From positions 535,741-599,740 of the forward strand of contig NZ_JALIQS010000004.1 in the NCBI RefSeq assembly GCF_024704725.1: a stretch of 64,000 nt of DNA, read 5' to 3'. The stretch comes from Shinella sp. CPCC 101442 (GTDB taxonomy: Bacteria; Pseudomonadota; Alphaproteobacteria; Rhizobiales; Rhizobiaceae). Below the pieces are notes generated by a model that saw only the letters and a program-made list of their open reading frames with translations, searched no databases and was not told where the DNA came from. This document shows, in pieces, positions 7,157 through 16,949 of the stretch (the first letter of the stretch is position 1; each line of letters starts with the position of its first letter). A program made the position numbers and the translations under genes.

Positions 7157-8023
7157 TTAGAGAGGTAACTGGTTCACCTTTTCGAGGATTTCGCTGAAGA
7201 CGTCAGGCGTCTCGGCTCCCTTGTGGCCGGATTCGTCATCGAAGAGGATTCTGCTGAAATTGTCGTTATCACCCAGAATATAGGGATCGACACCCATTTT
7301 CAGGCAGAATGGCCGGTAATGCTCGATGAAATGGTGAATATCGACCACGTTCTGCGCGTAGATCACGCGCCGCCCCTTCAGTGCATCGACGCTTTCCAAC
7401 AAATCCAGGCGCGGAGCGAATTTTTCCTGTGCGGCTTCCCTGTCCCCGGTGCCCCAGCAGGTCATGAGGTACTTCTTTACCGAGCTCTTGTGGTAGTTGA
7501 CGATCGTAATTTGCGGATTGATCGCCACCATCGCAATCTCAGGCATCATGCTGCCGAAACGGAGCGATGCGAAACCGCCGCCGCTCGATCCGTAGGAGAC
7601 GATGTTCCTGTGCTCGACGCCGACCGTCTTTGCGATGGCACTCACCACCTCGATGATCGGTAGCACAGGGTCGAAATCCTCTGTACCTGCATACCACGCA
7701 AGCCCCAGGTCATTGCTGAGATAGAGGCTGGGGTCGGATATGAAGAGGCAGTGTCCCTGCATCTGTTCGGCCCATGTCCACCGTTGGAAGACGGGCGGCT
7801 GTCGCTTCGAGCGCTGTGCATCGCCGGAAAAAAAGACAAAGAGCCGCTGCTTACCGGGAGCGGGACGCCATAGAAAATCTATTTTGTATCGTCCCTGCGT
7901 GAGTGTATAAATTGCGGGATCTGTGACGCTTATTCGGTTTTTGTCGAAGGGGCTAATCTTGATTCCAGATAAGTCCGCAAGGGAAGCCTTTGTGTTGCGC
8001 CCTTTATTTTCAGCGTTCGCCAT
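7157..8023 (-). CDS. Alpha/beta hydrolase-like protein of a polysaccharide locus
   Basis: A 288-residue protein without signal peptide. The nucleophile elbow Gly145-Ser-Ser147-Gly-Gly lies in NIVSYGSSGGGFASLRFG, and a late ESGHKGAE segment near residue 265 offers the catalytic His. An oxyanion-type segment LFVFFSGD sits near residue 61. Members of this loose group are common beside surface-glycan glycosyltransferases and may remove or transfer acyl groups, but the substrate is unknown. The gene is divergent from the large glycosyltransferase at 8215, sharing a 190-base intergenic region. Codon use looks less GC-biased than in the flanking housekeeping genes. Confidence 0.65.
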   Translation of the reverse strand: MANAENKGRNTKASLADLSGIKISPFDKNRISVTDPAIYTLTQGRYKIDFLWRPAPGKQRLFVFFSGDAQRSKRQPPVFQRWTWAEQMQGHCLFISDPSLYLSNDLGLAWYAGTEDFDPVLPIIEVVSAIAKTVGVEHRNIVSYGSSGGGFASLRFGSMMPEIAMVAINPQITIVNYHKSSVKKYLMTCWGTGDREAAQEKFAPRLDLLESVDALKGRRVIYAQNVVDIHHFIEHYRPFCLKMGVDPYILGDNDNFSRILFDDESGHKGAETPDVFSEILEKVNQLPL

Positions 8024-8214
8024 ATTTTCTACTCATGCATGGATTTGTATTTCAAGCTTAGCCTATATCGCGAGCAACTCCCTAGGATTTCCCGCATGCT
8101 TGAACTGACCCTGTGAAAGCGATAAGAGCATAGCCACCAAGTCAATTTTGTCAAACACGGCAACCTGCATTCTTGGCGGGCCCGCGAAACGTAAGCAAGA
8201 GTCGAGACCTATTG

Positions 8215-11200
8215 ATGACTGCCAAAACCACCGAGGCGGCGAAATCCGAAAAAGCAGGTTCTAGCTCAGTCCCGGGCGCAGCCGATGCAAGCGTTGCTAA
8301 CAGCCTTGATGGCAGGGCGTCTTCGCCGGTTGTTTTGGATATCAATGTAAATGGTGGCTCTCCGGCCAAGCGGAGCGAAAAGCCAGCTGCGCAATCGCGC
8401 TCTGACGCTGAAAAGAAGCAGGCGGAAGAGCTCAAGAAGCTGACGCTTGAGCGGAAAAATCTGCAGCAAGAACTTGCCAGCACGAAGATGGCCTTTCTCG
8501 AGGCCATTCGGTCTTCGCTTGCGGTCCAGGCAAGGACGGTGGAGTTTCAGGCGGAAATCGATAATGCAAAGAGTGCGCTTGCGGAGCTAAAGGTATCGAT
8601 CGAAGCGTCCAATCAGAGAAAGCAAATGCTGAAAGCTTCAGTCAGCGGAGCAGAGCATGGCGATGAGGCTACACTCGACTTCGCTGTCGATGAGATCGAA
8701 AGTGTTGTTTCGATGTGGCGTAAGCGGGCCCTCAATGCGAAGGCGGACAATGATGCCCTGCTTAAATATGCCGAAAATTTGAAAGCGCGTAACTTGAAGC
8801 TGAAGAGTTCTCTTAGCTGGCGTCTTACGATGCCCTTGAGATTCGCGCTCAAACTGCTCTTCGGCGGCCAAGACTACAAAATTGGCAAGATGCCGAAACT
8901 CAAGAGCAAAAAGTGGACGAAGAAAGGCTCTCTCGGTTTCTTCTACGATTTGGTCAACGGCGGCGAGGGTAATAGCAAGGGCAAAGTTCCTGAAATCATT
9001 TCCGAAACGGAGAAGAGACTCTGGGGCGGATATTCGGAATGGGCCTTGAAGCGCTATGAGGCGATGAGGAATGACGCTTCGCTCGATCCGTCCATTCGCG
9101 CCGATGTTTTCTTCCGACTGGCAACCTGGCATGCCGTTCAGGGGCGCTATGATCTTGCACTCGAATTTATGCAGCAGCGCAGACTGACCGATCCTAAGAT
9201 TGCGCCCTTCAAGCGACAGGCTCTCCTTGAAGCCTATTTTCTGTGCCGCCTGTCCCGTGCGACAGAAGCGCGCGCGCTGCTTGACGCTTATGCCAAGTAT
9301 AAGGGAAGCGATGCCGACGTCGAACTCATGTATGCCAGCACCTGGCTGGATACGGGGGAAGCCGGCAGCGCGTCTGTCGATGAGAAGAAGGCGCTCAAGC
9401 ACATCAATGCGATGTACCGTTCCTTCGGCATGACGGAGATTGCGAAAATCGATCCGTCGCAGCCGCTGTCGATCGACAACGTCCGCGGCACGGTGGCGGG
9501 TGGTGCCGTCGACGAAGCCGTCAAGGTGACGGTCATCGTCCCGGTCTTCAATTCGCAGGACACCATCCTCACAGCCCTCAAGGGGGTTGCGGCCCAGACC
9601 TGGAAGAACCTTGAAGTCATTATCGTGGACGATTTCAGCACCGACGGGACGGCGGATATCGTTGCCGGCTTCTGTGCAATGGATGACCGCTTCAAGCTGA
9701 TCCGGCAACCCTATAACCGGGGAAGTTACTTCTGCCGCAATGTTGCCATCCGGCACGCGACAGGCGATTTTGTTACGATCCACGATGCCGATGACTGGTC
9801 ACATCCGGAACGGATCGAGCTCCATGTTCGAGATGCCCAGGAATCCAAGTCGCGCGCTAACATCTCCAACTGGATGAGAGCCAGAACCGACTTCGTGCCG
9901 GTCGGCACCTGGCGGCCGACGGAAAAGCTGATTTCTCTGAACATGGGTTCCTTTTTCGTCGATCGCACGCTCTTCCATGAGGTCGGCTCATGGAACGAGG
10001 TCCGCGTGTCGGCCGATCGTGAATTCATCAAGCGTTGCGAACTGTTTCTCGGCGAAAAGGTCCGGACCGGTATTGTCAAGGGTGCGCCGCTCACTGTCGG
10101 CCGGTCGAGCGAATCCTCGCTCACGCGCCAGAGTGCGACGCATGTGGCGACCACCTATCACGGTGTCCGGCGTGATTATCACGAGGTGACGGACCTCCTG
10201 CATCGGAAATGGGGCAGCAAAGTCATCGGTGACCTGAACACCATCGGTACGATGGGCGGAGAACTGGCACCGATATCCATCCATGCTGAGCGCAAAGCGG
10301 CCGAAGTCGATGTACTGTTGATCGGCAACTGGAACATGCGGGGAGGAACGTTCCATTCCGCGCGGAACATGGCGGCGGCCGCCAAGGCCGACGGCCTCAG
10401 CGTCGGGTTCTACCATTATCCGAACTGTGACCTCGAAATCACCAAACCGATCCGCAGCGACTTCCGCGAGCTTTTGTGGGAGCAAGGTTTCAAGATGGTC
10501 GTGGCTGGGGAGGAGGTGAAGGCGAAAACCGTCATCTTTACCTATCCTCCAGTTCTGGACGAGAAGATCGACCTCTTTCCGCGCATCAGCCATGAGCGGG
10601 TCTTCGTCGTCGTCAACCAGATGGCTGAACGCAACATCAGCAAGACGGACGTCGCTTATGATCCGCGCAGGGTTCGGCAGAACCTTTTGGCTCTTGTCGG
10701 CACCGAAGGAGAATGGGCACCCATCTCGAACCGCGTCCGGGAAATCATGATAGCCGACGCGCGCTATCCCGCACCGGTGGCAGACACCTGGACGCCAATG
10801 ACCGATATCAGCCGGGTCAGCGCAACACCTGCGCCGTGGCGTGGCAAGGAAAGGGTCAAGCCCCGTATCGGCCGCCACGGGCGCGATCACGTCCTCAAGT
10901 GGCCGAGCCGGCGCGAGGACGTTTATCAGGCCTATTGCGTCGACAAGGACTGTGACGTTCATTTCCTCGGCGGGGCAAAACACGCACTACAGCTTCTCGG
11001 AAACACGCCGGAAAACTGGAAGGTCGATCCCTTCGGCTCGCTCGATGTTGGCGCATTCCTGTCGGATCTGGACTTCTTCCTGCATTTCCCTGACGAGGAT
11101 TACATCGAGGAATTCGGACGCGCGCCGATGGAAGCCATGGCTGCGGGTGTACCGGTCATTCTTCCTTCCGTCTTCAAGTCCGTCTTCGGAGACGCAGCGA

Positions 11201-11355
11201 TCTACGCCGAGCCAGAAGGAGTCTGGGCTGTCGTCTCCGAACTCTGGAAAGACAAGGCTGCTTGGCAAGAGCGTTCTGAAGCTGGACGACGGTTCGTTCG
11301 GGAGAATTGCGCCTACAGCGCCTTCGGCAAGCGGATCGCGGCTGTTAAGCCCTGA
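8215..11355 (+). CDS. Large bifunctional glycosyltransferase (GT2 plus GT4-like domains)
   Basis: A 1046-residue cytoplasmic protein with several parts. Residues 1-60 are a disordered Ala/Ser/Lys-rich start. Residues about 62-135 form a Lys/Glu-rich coiled coil, followed by the SLSWRLTMPLRFALK motif often seen in rhizobial glycan transferases. A helical TPR-like region comes next. A GT2 (GT-A) domain starts near 438 (VTVIVPVFN) with the DAD metal motif near 522 (HDADDW). A C-terminal GT-B-like domain ends with EFGRAPMEAMAAGVPVI near 965, the nucleotide-sugar motif of GT4 enzymes. Two sugar transfers by one polypeptide are therefore likely. ATG 8215 is preferred to an upstream TTG that lacks a binding site. 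The donors and acceptor are unknown. Confidence 0.8.
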   Translation: MTAKTTEAAKSEKAGSSSVPGAADASVANSLDGRASSPVVLDINVNGGSPAKRSEKPAAQSRSDAEKKQAEELKKLTLERKNLQQELASTKMAFLEAIRSSLAVQARTVEFQAEIDNAKSALAELKVSIEASNQRKQMLKASVSGAEHGDEATLDFAVDEIESVVSMWRKRALNAKADNDALLKYAENLKARNLKLKSSLSWRLTMPLRFALKLLFGGQDYKIGKMPKLKSKKWTKKGSLGFFYDLVNGGEGNSKGKVPEIISETEKRLWGGYSEWALKRYEAMRNDASLDPSIRADVFFRLATWHAVQGRYDLALEFMQQRRLTDPKIAPFKRQALLEAYFLCRLSRATEARALLDAYAKYKGSDADVELMYASTWLDTGEAGSASVDEKKALKHINAMYRSFGMTEIAKIDPSQPLSIDNVRGTVAGGAVDEAVKVTVIVPVFNSQDTILTALKGVAAQTWKNLEVIIVDDFSTDGTADIVAGFCAMDDRFKLIRQPYNRGSYFCRNVAIRHATGDFVTIHDADDWSHPERIELHVRDAQESKSRANISNWMRARTDFVPVGTWRPTEKLISLNMGSFFVDRTLFHEVGSWNEVRVSADREFIKRCELFLGEKVRTGIVKGAPLTVGRSSESSLTRQSATHVATTYHGVRRDYHEVTDLLHRKWGSKVIGDLNTIGTMGGELAPISIHAERKAAEVDVLLIGNWNMRGGTFHSARNMAAAAKADGLSVGFYHYPNCDLEITKPIRSDFRELLWEQGFKMVVAGEEVKAKTVIFTYPPVLDEKIDLFPRISHERVFVVVNQMAERNISKTDVAYDPRRVRQNLLALVGTEGEWAPISNRVREIMIADARYPAPVADTWTPMTDISRVSATPAPWRGKERVKPRIGRHGRDHVLKWPSRREDVYQAYCVDKDCDVHFLGGAKHALQLLGNTPENWKVDPFGSLDVGAFLSDLDFFLHFPDEDYIEEFGRAPMEAMAAGVPVILPSVFKSVFGDAAIYAEPEGVWAVVSELWKDKAAWQERSEAGRRFVRENCAYSAFGKRIAAVKP

Positions 11356-11567
11356 CCGTGAGCATTTGTCGTAATGCCAATGTGCCAAGCCGACCCGGAG
11401 CTCTTCCGGGCCGATGCATTTCAGGCGTAAGCTCCGCTGTAGGTAAGGCCGTAGCGAATTTTAGGGTGCGGCCAACCTCCGTTCCAATTCACAGCCGGAT
11501 GTTGACAGGGAAACCTTGTTAAAGCGTAGATTTCTACTGATCCAACGCCGTTTGATAGGGAAGCCAA

Positions 11568-12695
11568 ATGCGCCGTTTGCACTTCACAATCAGCGTTGCT
11601 GTCTCTATTTCTTGTTTCTCGGCTGCGCCCGCCCCGTTTGATGCACCGGCCGCCGCACAGGAGATTTTCCCCCATCCTGGGCTGCTGCAAACCCAACGGC
11701 AATTACAGAGGTTCTCTGAACGATCGACCATATCTGACATCGTTGCCGATACCTATAAGCTGATGGAGGATGATCCGCGCAGTTCGGGCGATTACCAGCC
11801 GCAACCTCTGGCGGTCGTCGATGTCGTAAGTTCCGGTGCCGGACCGGCGGAAAAAGCGTTCAAAGACGACGCGATCGCCGCGTATCTCAACGCGATGCTG
11901 TGGGTCAAAACCGACGATCCTGTGCATCGTGACAAGGCGATGGAGATTTTGGACGTCTGGGCTTCCACGTTTAAAACAGTGACGACCGACGTTGACGCTA
12001 GAAATTCGCCGCGGCAGCCGCAGCTGGAAGCGGCCTGGGCTCTTCCGATGTGGGTAAACGCTGCGGAAATCATCCGCTACTACGACAATGGCGGCGCCGG
12101 CTGGCAACCAGAAAGTATCGACCGATTTGATCTCTTCATCGATAGGCTTTTTGCTTTTTCCAGCCAGGCGATGGATAGAAAAAACAACTGGGGCGCCTCC
12201 GCCGCCATGGCGGCGGTGGCGGTCGGTGTCTATCAGAACGATAGGCGACGGTATAAAGCGGGCCTGAACAGCATCAAGAAGTTGATGCCCGCTGTGATCT
12301 CCGAGGATGGGGAGATCAACGAATTGCGAACTCGCGATTGCAGTCATCCTCAATATTCTCTGGCCGCCTTTGTCCAGGCGGCGACAATTGCAGGAAATCA
12401 AGGGGACCAATCCCTCTGGTTGTTTGGCCAAACCGCAGATGCCCCACCGCTTCTTGCGCGGGGACTAGAATACATGGCGGAGGCACTGATCGAAGGCAGC
12501 CCGGTGCGCGATTGCCAGCGGCGCGGCCATATCGGTAAGCTTGGCGCGGGCTACGGCGACATCGCGCTGCAAGAATATCAGGAACGGGGAATATTCTTGC
12601 CGAAGTTGCGGAAAGTGGTGCAGTTCACAGGCGTCGATAGGCCGTCCTATCAATTTCTGGGATGGTCGTCGGCGACGTATATGCTGGCGAACTGA
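11568..12695 (+). CDS. Secreted alginate-lyase-family protein
   Basis: A 375-residue protein with an N-terminal signal sequence (cleavage likely near residue 30, AAA|QE). The central segment NNWGASAAMAAVAVGVY (206-222) and the following RTRDCSHPQYSLAAFVQAA (255-273) match the all-helical alginate lyase/PL5-like family, where Asn, His and Tyr in these positions serve catalysis. It would act on a uronic-acid-containing glycan in the periplasm, by inference from the family and from ugd 1.5 kb away. A GGGAAG site precedes the ATG. It is convergent with the GT2 gene at 12717 with a 21-base gap. It may edit or clear polymer during export. Confidence 0.7.
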   Translation: MRRLHFTISVAVSISCFSAAPAPFDAPAAAQEIFPHPGLLQTQRQLQRFSERSTISDIVADTYKLMEDDPRSSGDYQPQPLAVVDVVSSGAGPAEKAFKDDAIAAYLNAMLWVKTDDPVHRDKAMEILDVWASTFKTVTTDVDARNSPRQPQLEAAWALPMWVNAAEIIRYYDNGGAGWQPESIDRFDLFIDRLFAFSSQAMDRKNNWGASAAMAAVAVGVYQNDRRRYKAGLNSIKKLMPAVISEDGEINELRTRDCSHPQYSLAAFVQAATIAGNQGDQSLWLFGQTADAPPLLARGLEYMAEALIEGSPVRDCQRRGHIGKLGAGYGDIALQEYQERGIFLPKLRKVVQFTGVDRPSYQFLGWSSATYMLAN

Positions 12696-12716
12696 CGCAG
12701 TCCGCTGCGCAGCCTC

Positions 12717-14096
12717 TCAGTCTGTGGTGAGGCCGACATAAAGGCTCTGGCGATAGCGCAAGGCCCGAGCCTGTTTCTTCCGCCAGGCTTCCCAGTAGTC
12801 CAGGCGCTCTGCATTCATCGCCTCGCCACGTTTGGTTCCCGTCATGACATCCGTCATCAGCGAACCGGCGCGGTGTGCGCCGAAAGCCAGCGGTAGGGAC
12901 AGCAGGCGATATCCGCGCTGGCCATAGATGAGCCGGAGGCGGGCGATGTATTCGCTATCCGCGCCGGTACGGACATTTTCGTAGAACCCGGCACGGCTGA
13001 GCGTCGGCGCTTTGCGAAACAGCGGGGAGGCTGGGTTGAATCGTGTCAGCGGATGGATCTGGGTCGCGTAGAACAGGCCGTCGTCCTGAATGCGCACCCA
13101 TTTGGACGCCGTCACATTCAGGTTCCTGTCCTTGAGCATGGGTTCGACCTGCCTGTGGATTTTCTCAGGATGAGCCCAGTCGTCTGAATCATGACAGGTC
13201 ACGAAATCGCCGTTTGCATTGGCGAGCGCCATGTTGCGCGCGGCATAAGGGCCACCGTTCTGGGTTCGCTGGATGAGCCGGACGCGTTGGTCCCTCAACG
13301 TAAAGCCCGTGACGACGGCAACCGTATCGTCGGTGCTGCTGTCATCGACCACCAGAATCTCGATATCCCGGTAGGTCTGGGCCAGCAGCGAGTCGATCGC
13401 GGCACCGATTCTTCCACTCGTATTGTAGGCTGGCATCGTGACGGTGACGAGCGGACCACGGACAGAGCCGGCCTCGGCAGTCGATACGAGGTTCGATGCG
13501 GAGAGACAGATCGAGTCATCCTTGCGCCGCAAAGAAGACAAGCCGTACGTCGCCAAATATGAATTCAAATCCTCAAGCTTGGCAGCGTGATCGACCGTCA
13601 TATTGGCGTGCAACAGAAGGATATCGGGATCGACGGTGTCCCGGTCTCCATCGAGGGCTTCCTTGATCATCTCGCCCGCCTGATGGGTGTGCCCCAAAGC
13701 GAGATGCAGCGCCACGCGCAGCCCGAGATTTGAACGCTGGTCTTGTCCGTTGAGGATTTCGAGCGCTGTGTCTGGGCTATATTGGGCGATCGCTCGAGCC
13801 GCCGGCGACAACAACGCCGGTGTCAGCAAACGTTTTGAGTGGGCCTCTCTCAAGATACGGCTACCCGCAGCGATATCGCCGCACGCCGCCAGGGAAACGC
13901 CAATCGCCACGGCATCGCCCCCACTTGTGGGCGCTTGTCTGGCCTCTACAACAGTACGATAGCAGCCTGCCTTGTAGAAGGCCCATACGGCGTCAGACGG
14001 AATGGGAGAATTCTCATTGCCGTAGAAGGCGATTGCCTCCAGAAACCGTTTCCTTTGGAACAGGTATTTGAAGCGAATTTTGTCGTAAAAATTCAT
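12717..14096 (-). CDS. Family 2 glycosyltransferase with N-terminal helical region
   Basis: A 459-residue protein. Residues 1-200 are helical and TPR-like and include many Ala/Leu pairs. The GT2 domain starts at residue 217 (VTVTMPAYN) and has VVDDSSTDDT and the metal motif in CHDSDDW near residue 306. The C-terminal 80 residues are basic. Its GT2 domain is clearly related to that of the gene at 8215: both carry GGPYAARN- or RGSYFCRN-like motifs, GDFVT, DDW and HPE at the same spacing. The two are probably paralogues that diverged by domain gain. It lies 135 bases downstream of ugd on the same strand. Confidence 0.8.
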   Translation of the reverse strand: MNFYDKIRFKYLFQRKRFLEAIAFYGNENSPIPSDAVWAFYKAGCYRTVVEARQAPTSGGDAVAIGVSLAACGDIAAGSRILREAHSKRLLTPALLSPAARAIAQYSPDTALEILNGQDQRSNLGLRVALHLALGHTHQAGEMIKEALDGDRDTVDPDILLLHANMTVDHAAKLEDLNSYLATYGLSSLRRKDDSICLSASNLVSTAEAGSVRGPLVTVTMPAYNTSGRIGAAIDSLLAQTYRDIEILVVDDSSTDDTVAVVTGFTLRDQRVRLIQRTQNGGPYAARNMALANANGDFVTCHDSDDWAHPEKIHRQVEPMLKDRNLNVTASKWVRIQDDGLFYATQIHPLTRFNPASPLFRKAPTLSRAGFYENVRTGADSEYIARLRLIYGQRGYRLLSLPLAFGAHRAGSLMTDVMTGTKRGEAMNAERLDYWEAWRKKQARALRYRQSLYVGLTTD

Positions 14097-14231
14097 CTCT
14101 GTTCCAATACACGGCCCCGGAATCCTTTTGATGCAGAGGTCATTTGTCTTCCGGGTGGAGCCATTCCGCAGGGATTCACATGAGATTTCCCCGCAGCCTG
14201 TGCCGGCTTGTCGGAGAGTAGAGGAGATGTC

Positions 14232-15401
14232 TCAATCCACCCCGAAGATATCCCGCGTATAAACCTTGTCCTTCACGTCACTGAGTTCCGGCATGTAGCG
14301 GTTCGCAACGATGACGTCGGCGCGTTGCTTGAAATCGGCAAGATCGCGGACGATTTCCGAATGGAAGAAATCGTTGCCGGGATATTCTGGCTCGTACACG
14401 ATAACCGAGATACCCTTGGCTTTGATGCGCTTCATGATGCCCTGGATGGAGGACTCTCGGAAATTGTCCGAGCCCTGCTTCATGATCAAGCGATAGACGC
14501 CGACAACCTGCGGCTCACGGGTGAGAATATCGGCAGCCAGGAAATCCTTGCGCGTGGTGTTCGCGTCGACGATGGCTCGGATAAGGTTCTGTGGGACCTC
14601 CGAGAAGTTGGCCAGCAATTGTTTGGTATCCTTCGGCAGGCAGTAGCCGCCGTAACCGAAGGAGGGATTGTTGTAGTGGTTGTTGATGCGCGGGTCGAGG
14701 CCGACGCCTTCGATGATCTGCCGGGAATCGATGCCGTGCGTCATGGCATAGGAATCGAGTTCGTTGAAATAGGCGACCCGCATGGCGAGATACGTGTTGG
14801 CGAAAAGCTTGATTGCCTCAGCTTCGCCTGCGCCCGTAAACAGGACCGGCACATTCTGCTTGATGGCGCCTTGCTGGAGCAGCCCGGCAAAGACTTGCGC
14901 GGGTTCGCCCTGGCCTCCGACGACGATGCGGGAAGGGTGCAGGTTGTCGTGCAGCGCCTTGCCTTCACGGAGGAACTCGGGCGAGAACAGGATACGCTCG
15001 TCGCCGAACTCCCGCTTCAAACGATCCGTGTAGCCGACGGGGATCGTCGACTTGATGACGATCGTCGCGGTCACATTGTGTTCCCGGACATCCTTGATAA
15101 CCGTTTCTACGCTGCTGGTGTCGAAATAGTTGGTTTCAGGATCGTAGTTCGTCGGCGTCGAAACGATGACGAATTCGGCGGCACTGAAGGCCTCGGCCTT
15201 GTCGTTCGTCGCTTTCAGGCGAAGACGCTTCGTCTTCAGATATTCCTCGATATCGGTATCGACAATCGGCGAAATGCCGTTGTTGATCTTGGCGACCCGG
15301 TCGGCCGAGATATCATAAGCGATAACGTCGTTATGCTGTGCAAGCAGAATAGCGTTGGAAAGGCCGACATAGCCTATGCCAACAACAGTAATATTGGCCA
15401 T
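14232..15401 (-). CDS. ugd: UDP-glucose 6-dehydrogenase
   Basis: A 389-residue enzyme that oxidises UDP-glucose to UDP-glucuronate with two NAD. The Rossmann motif GIGYVG is at residues 8-13. The catalytic cysteine is Cys254 in the signature [14 protein letters not shown], and other conserved motifs are [16 protein letters not shown] and SPEFLREG. The length is that of the short E. coli/KfiD type rather than the roughly 440-residue RkpK type. AGGAG lies six bases before the ATG at 15401; a longer reading frame exists but has no such site. It provides the acidic sugar donor for the surrounding transferases. Confidence 0.95.
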   Translation of the reverse strand: MANITVVGIGYVGLSNAILLAQHNDVIAYDISADRVAKINNGISPIVDTDIEEYLKTKRLRLKATNDKAEAFSAAEFVIVSTPTNYDPETNYFDTSSVETVIKDVREHNVTATIVIKSTIPVGYTDRLKREFGDERILFSPEFLREGKALHDNLHPSRIVVGGQGEPAQVFAGLLQQGAIKQNVPVLFTGAGEAEAIKLFANTYLAMRVAYFNELDSYAMTHGIDSRQIIEGVGLDPRINNHYNNPSFGYGGYCLPKDTKQLLANFSEVPQNLIRAIVDANTTRKDFLAADILTREPQVVGVYRLIMKQGSDNFRESSIQGIMKRIKAKGISVIVYEPEYPGNDFFHSEIVRDLADFKQRADVIVANRYMPELSDVKDKVYTRDIFGVD

Positions 15402-15626
15402 TAATAACTCCTGGAGATGCACACGCCTAAAGCCGAAGCTCGACAGAGGCGCTTCCCCGCGTTTCATGGAAGATGCGGAAAGCCAGCGAGGTAAAGCAAG
15501 GAATCCGGCGCGACGCAAGGCGAAATATGGTTGTTTTCCTCTGAAAACACCTTGCCCGGTGCCGGCATGGACGGAAAGAGATGGTCGTAAGCCGGATCTC
15601 TCCGGGACGAGCTCAGCGGCCAGCGC

Positions 15627-16949
15627 TCATTTCGCCACGCGCGAAGAGGAAAGATCGCTTCTTCCCGTCAGTAATTCAGGACGGCTTGCACCATATCGCG
15701 CGCGCACGTCGAGTTCGCCATTCTGAATCTGCGTCAGGACCTTCCCAATGCGGCGCGCGGCGGCGCCATCGAATTCGCCGATCCCGAAGGCTTTCGCGGC
15801 CCAGCTGAGGTCGTATTGGGCGACAAGGCGACGGGGATCGCGGATGGCCGCCATGACAATAGTCCGCAAGTCGTCGCGGTTTCTCGCCACCGGAATCTTC
15901 AGGGCATCCCAAATCTGCTCGAACTGGACATACTTCGCAGTCACAGCCACTTTACCATCCAGGGCGGCCTCCAGCAACATCGTGCTGTTGAGGGACACGA
16001 GGATATCGCTCGCGGCAATGGTTTCCTCCGCCGAAAGGAGATAGAGCGACGCATCGTCGATCGCTATGTGCGGATTTCTGTCCACCTTCTCGTAAATCTC
16101 CGCATCCAAAATCGCGTCCTTAGACGGCGGCGTCCGGATGATGAGCTGGATGCCGTTATCGCTGGCGATTGAAATGAGATCCAGGATCGCGGAGTTTTGT
16201 GCCGCCCGTGCCGCCTTCATGTCGTACTGGCTGTCGAGGGGTTGCGCGGCAAAGACCATGACGGGTTTGTCTGTCGTCAATCCCAAGCTGAGGACGGCAT
16301 CCTTGGCGTTGCCAGCCCGCGTCTCTCCAAGATAGTCGAATTTCGGCGCTCCGACTTTCAGGATGCGCTCTGCCGGATACCCCCTCTCCATGAATATCCG
16401 CTCCTGCATATCGCCCCAGGCCAGCACGATGTCACATATCGGCGTGTTCATCCCCATTTTCGGATGGGTATAAAACATGTTCTCCTTGGCGAAGACCGAT
16501 TCGTGTGGCACCAGAATGGTCCGGATTCCCAGACGCGACGCGCCGTAAACCAGCCGCCGCATTGCCGGCAGCCAGTCAAGCGTCACAATGAGGCCGAGCG
16601 CGGAATGTCGGTGTGGCGACAGCTTGTGCATCACCATGCGGTCGTAGACGTCGCCATGGGAATCGGCAAAGCGTATGATCTCTTTGCGTTGCTGCTTGTC
16701 GCTCGGGTCGGAAAACATTCCCAGGCTGGCAAATGGGGCCGTACCGCTGCGGCTCAGCAGGCGAATGAGTTTGTCGGTATGCTCCGGGACCCATGGCTGG
16801 AACAGGAAGCTGGGCTGGACATCGTCAACCGCAGCGGGGTCATTTCGGACAAACCACTCGGGGGGGGAAGGCCATTTTGCCGCCTCTCTCAGCGCCGTGG
16901 CTGTCCGGAGGAAATTCGGCAAATTCAATCGTTTAAGAAAATCGACCAT
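15627..16949 (-). CDS. Capsule-type glycosyl/glycerophosphate transferase, GT-B-like
   Basis: A 440-residue protein without membrane segments. The pattern ILVPHESVFAKENM, then DIVLAWGDMQERIFMERGYP, ERILKVGAPKFDYL and, later, ASDILVSLNSTMLLEAAL is the layout of GT-B transferases of the capsule (KpsC/KpsS, PF05159-like) or CDP-glycerol transferase groups, where the final motif binds the donor phosphate. The start at 16949 follows GGAAAGGG; a nine-residue longer form lacks support. The donor is not predictable. It is 225 bases upstream of ugd on the same strand and may share its transcript. Confidence 0.65.
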   Translation of the reverse strand: MVDFLKRLNLPNFLRTATALREAAKWPSPPEWFVRNDPAAVDDVQPSFLFQPWVPEHTDKLIRLLSRSGTAPFASLGMFSDPSDKQQRKEIIRFADSHGDVYDRMVMHKLSPHRHSALGLIVTLDWLPAMRRLVYGASRLGIRTILVPHESVFAKENMFYTHPKMGMNTPICDIVLAWGDMQERIFMERGYPAERILKVGAPKFDYLGETRAGNAKDAVLSLGLTTDKPVMVFAAQPLDSQYDMKAARAAQNSAILDLISIASDNGIQLIIRTPPSKDAILDAEIYEKVDRNPHIAIDDASLYLLSAEETIAASDILVSLNSTMLLEAALDGKVAVTAKYVQFEQIWDALKIPVARNRDDLRTIVMAAIRDPRRLVAQYDLSWAAKAFGIGEFDGAAARRIGKVLTQIQNGELDVRARYGASRPELLTGRSDLSSSRVAK

